In this document: piece after piece, positions 14,547 through 18,804 of the stretch
Numbering within the stretch: position 1 is the stretch's first letter
How the letters are laid out: each line of letters begins with the position of its first letter
Assembly (NCBI GenBank): GCA_024635885.1
Contig: JAGXIA010000017.1
Span: 1 to 18,804, forward strand
From: Helicobacteraceae bacterium
GTDB lineage: Bacteria; Campylobacterota; Campylobacteria; Campylobacterales; Sulfurimonadaceae
Direction: 5' to 3'
Length of the DNA: 18,804 nt
Notes under the pieces: model-generated
What the model was told of the DNA's origin: nothing
The model's input: the letters and a program-made list of their open reading frames with translations, nothing else
Database searches by the model: none
Position numbers and translations under genes: made by a program

Positions 14547-15494
14547 ATGAATAAGCTTTATCTTTGGGGAATTATTATTGCAGTAGCCATGCTTGCTGCA
14601 ACTTATTATACATTAGTAATTACAGTTGGTGACTCTGGTAAGAGTTTGTCGGAAGTAATGAGTGGTGATATTGTAAATGCTTTAGCTATTGCGGGCGCAG
14701 CAGCTTTAGTAATTATTACAACTTTTGTTGTTATCAAATATGTACGTCAGATGCAAGATGATACTGCAGATGGTACGTTAATTAATGAAAGTTGGGATGG
14801 TATAGGCGAGTATCTAAATGATATTCCTAAGGGATGGGCAATTATGTTCATCCTTACACTTCTATGGGGAATGTGGTACTTTACAATTGGTTATCCTGTA
14901 AATGCGTACTCTCAAATTGGTGAGTATAATGAGGATGTTGCAGCTCATAACACTAAGTTTGAAAAAGAGTATGCATCTATTACTGGTGAGAAACTGGTAG
15001 AAATGGGCGAGTCTGTTTTCTTAGCAGAGTGTAAAGTTTGTCACGGTCTAACGGCTGACGGTATTAATGGTACGGCAGCAAATCTAAATAAAAGAATTGA
15101 TACTAAATCAGTCAAGTATGTTATCAATAATGGTTCAAACTATAGTTTACTTGGATCTGAAATACCAATGCCTGATCGTAGCGGTTTATTCAACAGTAAT
15201 ACAGGTGCGTTAATCACTGATGCTGAAATCGATGCTGTATCAGCGTATGTTGCTAATGGCATGACTGGAGCTGGTGCTGATGTATTCGCTGGTACGTGTG
15301 CTGTGTGTCATGGTGAAGATGGTAAGGGTATGGAATATGTAGCTCCAAATATTGTTGCATATACTCCAAGTCTTGTTATTAATGTTCTTAATCATGGTAA
15401 ACAAGGTGTAATCGGTGGGATGCCAGCATTTAATAGACTAAATGACAAGCAAAAAGAAGCTGTTGGTGCATATATCACTAGCCTTAGTAAATAG
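14547..15494 (+). CDS. ccoP: Cytochrome c oxidase cbb3-type subunit III (dihaem)
   Basis: CcoP is the dihaem cytochrome c that receives electrons from soluble cytochrome c or the bc1 complex. The 315-residue protein has hydrophobic segments at about 5-25, 44-66 and 97-116. Two haem domains follow: CKVCH at 162-166 with likely axial Met208, and CAVCH at 251-255 with likely axial Met292 in GGMPAF. The conserved DGIGEYLNDIPKGW stretch (about 84-97) before the last helix is typical. GGAGAG (14537-14542) is its ribosome binding site. Confidence 0.96.
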   Translation: MNKLYLWGIIIAVAMLAATYYTLVITVGDSGKSLSEVMSGDIVNALAIAGAAALVIITTFVVIKYVRQMQDDTADGTLINESWDGIGEYLNDIPKGWAIMFILTLLWGMWYFTIGYPVNAYSQIGEYNEDVAAHNTKFEKEYASITGEKLVEMGESVFLAECKVCHGLTADGINGTAANLNKRIDTKSVKYVINNGSNYSLLGSEIPMPDRSGLFNSNTGALITDAEIDAVSAYVANGMTGAGADVFAGTCAVCHGEDGKGMEYVAPNIVAYTPSLVINVLNHGKQGVIGGMPAFNRLNDKQKEAVGAYITSLSK

Positions 15495-15505
15495 GGAGTT
15501 AAGTT

Positions 15506-15730
15506 ATGGTAAATAAAAATAGAAACATAATGGGACTAAACGGTATTACTGGATTTTTACTTGCAACAGTAGGTCTTGTAGTGACTGTTCTTGCATTAGC
15601 ATATCTTGCATATACCACTCAGGTTAAGAATTCAACTAACTTTTATGAAGTTGTAAATGCAAAAGATATTAAATCAGGTATTGGTGGTAATGGTTCAAAA
15701 AGATCTGATCATATCATCGATGTAAAGTAA
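15506..15730 (+). CDS. DUF4006 family small membrane protein
   Basis: A 74-residue protein with one membrane helix (about 14-36, IT GFLLATVGLVV-type) preceded by the GLNGITGF segment typical of DUF4006. This family is found next to cbb3 genes in Campylobacterota. The C-terminal half is hydrophilic. AGGGAG (15493-15498) precedes the ATG. Its function is unknown; constant linkage to ccoP suggests an assembly or stability factor for the cbb3 oxidase. Confidence 0.75.
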   Translation: MVNKNRNIMGLNGITGFLLATVGLVVTVLALAYLAYTTQVKNSTNFYEVVNAKDIKSGIGGNGSKRSDHIIDVK

Positions 15731-15740
15731 GGGATTTAGA

Positions 15741-15830
15741 ATGGGTAAAATTATTGTAATACTATTAGCTGTAATTGCAGCTTACACTTTGTTTGTTGTT
15801 TTAACAGATAATCATCTTTTCATTGGCTAG
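15741..15830 (+). CDS. 29-residue single-helix membrane peptide in the cbb3 operon
   Basis: A short ORF reads MGKIIVILLAVIAAYTLF and then VVLTDNHLFIG. It is one membrane helix (about 4-21) flanked by a lysine and a short polar end. AAGGG (15729-15733) lies at a good distance from the ATG. The ORF fills the gap between the DUF4006 gene (10 bp) and the next TTG start (9 bp) almost exactly, as expected of a real operon member. The size and topology resemble CcoM, the small single-helix cbb3 subunit known from Pseudomonas stutzeri, and a small gene is recalled at the same place in Campylobacter jejuni (Cj1485c). Homology is not shown. Confidence 0.62.
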   Translation: MGKIIVILLAVIAAYTLFVVLTDNHLFIG

Positions 15831-15839
15831 GAAGTTTCA

Positions 15840-16544
15840 TTGAAATTTTCAAGAGGGCTTGCGGCCCTCATCCTCGCACTAACTTTTCAAACAACATTAG
15901 TAGCAGAGTATTTATATAAGGATGAAGTGGTTCAAAACCCTAAATTCAACGAAGAAGTAAACAGTATTGGTCGTGATCTATACGAAAAAACTGGTATATC
16001 TTTAAAACTTTTAATGATAAAAAAATTACCTGATGGTATGAGTATTGTTGATTATGAGCAAAAGATACTTAAAGAGTTTAAAGAACCAACTATACTTTTG
16101 GCATTCAGTGAAAAAGATACAAAAGTCGATATTTTGGCTAATGATAAATCTTTGTATAAGTACTTTAATAAAAGGCAGGTTTTAAGTCCTGTGGCTTCAT
16201 CAGTTCAAGCCTTTGTAATGGCTGCTTTATATGCGGATACTTTTGATCACTTTAAAGAGTTAGCATCAGAGGGTGGAGGAACTATCTTACCACTCCTAGG
16301 TGACAAGGCAAAAAAAGGTCAGAGAATCGATCAGTATTCAGCTGCAATGTTTAACGGCTATTTCGATGTAGCAGAACAGATAGCCGTCAGTAAAGGTGCA
16401 AAACTATCAAATGCAACTGGAGAGGGGAGTAAATATCTTATCTTTGGAATTAAAACTGTGTTTTACAGCGTTGTGTTGATGGGTATAGTTATGTATGTTA
16501 GAAGAAAATTATACTTAAGAAAGCAGGGATTAAAAAATGGGTAG
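15840..16544 (+). CDS. TPM-domain-like membrane-anchored protein
   Basis: This 234-residue protein has an N-terminal signal peptide (about 1-22), a periplasmic domain (about 25-195) and a C-terminal membrane helix (about 203-223) with a basic tail. The segment from about residue 40 to 105 (tyrosine- and glycine-rich start, LLMIKKLPDGMS, TILLAFSEKDTKVDI) resembles TPM domains, found in photosystem repair and membrane-protein quality-control factors. The start is TTG at 15840, supported by AGGAAG (15829-15834); no ATG lies nearby. It overlaps the FixH gene by 8 bp. From memory, C. jejuni Cj1484c occupies the same position. A role in cbb3 biogenesis is inferred from the context only. Confidence 0.6.
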   Translation: MKFSRGLAALILALTFQTTLVAEYLYKDEVVQNPKFNEEVNSIGRDLYEKTGISLKLLMIKKLPDGMSIVDYEQKILKEFKEPTILLAFSEKDTKVDILANDKSLYKYFNKRQVLSPVASSVQAFVMAALYADTFDHFKELASEGGGTILPLLGDKAKKGQRIDQYSAAMFNGYFDVAEQIAVSKGAKLSNATGEGSKYLIFGIKTVFYSVVLMGIVMYVRRKLYLRKQGLKNG

Positions 16545-17037
16545 TGCAAGAATTTGGCCTTATGCGATAGCTACTTCTATAATTTTGGTTTTTGGTTTTT
16601 GTGTAGCTACTGTTGTTATAACTCAACAGCGTCCAGTAGAAGAAAGTGATACTTACATGATGTCTTATCATGAGGGAGACACAAGGGCAAATGAACTGAT
16701 CCAAGCAAGAATCGATTTTGACAGAGAGTACAAACTAGAGTATGTAACAGATGGACTACATGTAGATGGCAGTATTGTCAAATATCGTGTAGTAGATTTG
16801 AACTCTAAGCCTGTTAATAATGCAAAAATAAAAGTTATTATCACTAGACCAAATAGCCATAAACATGACCAAGAGTTAGTAAACCCAACAGTAAAAAATG
16901 GTGTTTATAGTTTTGCATCTGTAAAACTTGCTCAAGAGGGAAGATGGGATATTATGGCAAAAATCAATATTGGGGATCTTCAAAGATTTTACAATGTAAA
17001 AGCTGACACAAGAGCTAAAGAGGCTTTTGAATACTAA
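16537..17037 (+). CDS. FixH/CcoH family protein
   Basis: FixH (CcoH) is a single-helix membrane protein required for cbb3 oxidase assembly and stability. This 166-residue protein has an N-terminal helix (about 8-31). Its periplasmic domain of beta-sandwich style matches FixH: GSIVKYRVVDLNSKPVNNA, then ITRPNSHKHDQEL and EGRWDIMAKI. The His-x-His-Asp (HKHD) and GRWD segments are typical. It overlaps the TPM-like gene by 8 bp and closes the oxidase gene set, 5 bp before the AddB-like start. Confidence 0.85.
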   Translation: MGSARIWPYAIATSIILVFGFCVATVVITQQRPVEESDTYMMSYHEGDTRANELIQARIDFDREYKLEYVTDGLHVDGSIVKYRVVDLNSKPVNNAKIKVIITRPNSHKHDQELVNPTVKNGVYSFASVKLAQEGRWDIMAKINIGDLQRFYNVKADTRAKEAFEY

Positions 17038-17042
17038 CTTTA

Positions 17043-18804
17043 ATGAATGAAACCACAATTGTATTACCTTCAGCTCGTGCTATTAGGCATGAGCAACTTC
17101 GCATAAAATCCCAAACACTTTTTTTACCAAATTATGTAAGCATGTCAGAGTTTATAAGTAAGCTTTGTATAGTTAAAGATTTTAAAATAGCGGATGAAGA
17201 CAGCAGAGTTTTACTTCTTTTAGAAGCATCAGACTTTAGCGCATTTTCCAAGCTTCAAATTCAGAGAAACTTTTTCACATTTACAAAAAACTCTACTTAT
17301 ATTTTCAAGTTTTTTGAAGAGTTGAGTGTTGAAATGTATGACATAAACAAGCTTGATACTTCAGACATATATGCTGAGTATGAAGAGCATATAACAATAC
17401 TCCAAGAATTATATAAAAGATATGAGACACTTTGCAGTGAGAGAAAAATATTAGATAAAATATTCCTGCCAAAACTTTATACTTTTAACGACATATATGC
17501 CAAAATTAATAAAGATATTGAAGTTCACATAGAAGGGCACCTCACAAATTTTGAATTAGAACTTTTAGAAAAATGTTGTGAACATGCTAATGTAAATTTG
17601 ATTTTAAACACCTCTACTTTCAACACTAAAATGCAGAGTAGATTTTTAGACCTTGGTATAGAGTTAGAAAAAAATTATACATATACAATCTCTTTAAATA
17701 AAAAAGAAATAATAGAGAAAAAAGAAATAATAAAAAATAAAACTATTGTCTGTGAATCCTTCAGCGAGTCAATACTGCAAGTCTCATTTATAAAACAGAA
17801 GGTTTATGAGTTTATTAAAAAAGGATTCGCAGCTGAAAATATAGCAGTGATTCTTCCAGATGAAAAGATGGCGGAAGTTTTAAAAAGTTTTGATGACAAA
17901 TCAAACTTCAACTTTGCAATGGGTGAGCCATATTCTAAAACTCAAACATACGAAAAGCTTAATTCCACATGCCAAGCAATTGAACAAGATTCCCGCGAGA
18001 ACGAGGCAAGACTTCATAGAGTAGGGGATGAACTCTATTTAGAACTCTTTAGTATATACTATAAAAAAACTTTTGAGATTGATTTTATAGCTTTTTTAAA
18101 TACTTATAAAGAGCGTATAGGCTCAAAAACAGAACTTAAAATCTTTGAAGAAGAGGTATATAGTTTCAAAAACATTTTGCCGCATATGAGTGAGATGAGC
18201 GTAAAATCACTAATGTCAGTTTTCTTACAAAGGCTCGCTTCAAGGACGTTAGATGATGTCAGAGGCGGTAAAATAACTGTAATGGGAGTTTTAGAGACAC
18301 GCGGGGTTGAATTTGACGGAGTTGTGATTGTAGACTTTAGTGACTCAAATGTACCAAAGCGAAGCGACAAAGATATGTTCTTAAATACCCAAATAAGAGA
18401 AGTAGCTTCATTGCCAACTATGAGCGACAGAGAAAACCTTCAAAAACATTACTATCAGATGCTTATTAACCGCTCCAAAGAAGTAGCGATATCTTATATT
18501 AACTCAAGCCAAAGCAGCGCTTCAAGGTTCTTAAAACAGTTAAATATAAAAGAATCCAATCCACATGCCGAGCTAGACTATGCAAACATACTCTTTGAGC
18601 GTTCACTTCCACATGCGAAGGGTGAAGAGAAAATTATTGCTAAGTATAACTTTAGAGAGAAAAAAATCTCTGCAACAAAATTAAAGACTTTTCTGGTTTG
18701 TAAAAGAAAGTTTTATTACAAGTACATACAAAACATCAGCTCTCATGAAATTCCCAAAGATATGCCTCAAGAGTGGGAAATAGGAACAGCTGTTCACTCC
18801 GCAC
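17043..18804 (+). CDS. addB: AddB-like PD-(D/E)XK nuclease/helicase subunit, 5' part
   Basis: The frame is open from ATG 17043 to the right edge (587 codons visible, no stop), so the gene is partial. AddB works with AddA to process double-strand DNA ends for RecA-dependent repair. The N-terminus VLPSARAIRHEQL is typical of the PSARA start of this AddB type, and no Walker A is visible there. A helicase-like motif, VLETRGVEFDGVVIVDFSD-type, lies at about residues 416-436. Cys553 in FLVCKRKFYYKYI matches the first iron-sulfur cysteine region before the nuclease domain, and GTAVHS marks the start of the nuclease motif at the very edge. The start is 5 bp after fixH with only a weak ribosome binding site. 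In Campylobacter jejuni this place is recalled as Cj1482c, with addA next. Confidence 0.82.
   Translation, partial: MNETTIVLPSARAIRHEQLRIKSQTLFLPNYVSMSEFISKLCIVKDFKIADEDSRVLLLLEASDFSAFSKLQIQRNFFTFTKNSTYIFKFFEELSVEMYDINKLDTSDIYAEYEEHITILQELYKRYETLCSERKILDKIFLPKLYTFNDIYAKINKDIEVHIEGHLTNFELELLEKCCEHANVNLILNTSTFNTKMQSRFLDLGIELEKNYTYTISLNKKEIIEKKEIIKNKTIVCESFSESILQVSFIKQKVYEFIKKGFAAENIAVILPDEKMAEVLKSFDDKSNFNFAMGEPYSKTQTYEKLNSTCQAIEQDSRENEARLHRVGDELYLELFSIYYKKTFEIDFIAFLNTYKERIGSKTELKIFEEEVYSFKNILPHMSEMSVKSLMSVFLQRLASRTLDDVRGGKITVMGVLETRGVEFDGVVIVDFSDSNVPKRSDKDMFLNTQIREVASLPTMSDRENLQKHYYQMLINRSKEVAISYINSSQSSASRFLKQLNIKESNPHAELDYANILFERSLPHAKGEEKIIAKYNFREKKISATKLKTFLVCKRKFYYKYIQNISSHEIPKDMPQEWEIGTAVHSA

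Noticed and set aside
17700..17732. A-rich 15-bp direct repeat (AAAAAAGAAATAATA) with 18-bp spacing in the AddB-like gene
   Set aside because: It encodes a KKEIIEK-type repeat in frame and, being a multiple of three apart, would not cause on/off phase variation. It is probably low-complexity linker DNA.
1..18804. CRISPR arrays, IS elements, tRNA and rRNA genes
   Set aside because: Looked for on both strands by eye; no regular repeat-spacer pattern, transposase or RNA-gene signature was seen.

Overview
The window is about 18.8 kb of AT-rich bacterial DNA, with every recognisable gene on the + strand. Gene families and gene order point to the Campylobacterota (formerly Epsilonproteobacteria), most likely Sulfurimonas or a close relative. 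Reasons: an HisZ-like gene before purA; a purA / FliJ-like / MotE-like / DUF507 / carA run; a ccoNOQP operon followed by DUF4006, TPM-like and FixH genes and then an AddB-type nuclease. From memory, both blocks match the order of Campylobacter jejuni Cj1498c-Cj1494c and Cj1490c-Cj1482c. The genus is an inference.

Layout. 1-510: 3' end of an HisZ-like gene. 533-4518: purA, a FliJ-like coiled-coil gene, a secreted MotE-like gene, a DUF507 gene and carA, closing with a hairpin. 4707-5668: two adjacent small four-helix membrane proteins, the first CopD-like. 5669-5871: a 203-bp non-coding stretch with repeats and a promoter-like element. 5872-11412: a compact operon for a cytochrome c oxidase (SCO copper chaperone, subunits I, III, IV and II, heme O synthase), ended by a clear terminator. 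11501-12010: an unrecognised two-helix membrane protein. 12140-17037: the cbb3 oxidase ccoNOQP with small accessory membrane proteins, including a 29-codon ORF at 15741-15830, then TPM-like and FixH proteins. 17043 to the right edge: an AddB-like gene, cut by the window end.

How it fits together. Two terminal oxidases of different heme-copper classes sit back to back: a type-A oxidase carrying the YSHPxVY signature of subclass A2, and a high-affinity type-C (cbb3) oxidase. Such a pair would let the cell respire at both high and low oxygen. The type-A operon lies exactly between two blocks whose order is otherwise conserved with Campylobacter, so it looks like an inserted or lineage-specific module. 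Its subunit II is unusual in having two tandem, internally duplicated cytochrome c domains after the CuA domain. Heme A synthase (CtaA) and the usual CuB chaperone (CtaG/Cox11) are not in the window; the CopD-like pair just upstream may have a copper-related role, but that is speculation.

No CRISPR array, insertion sequence, tRNA or rRNA gene was seen.
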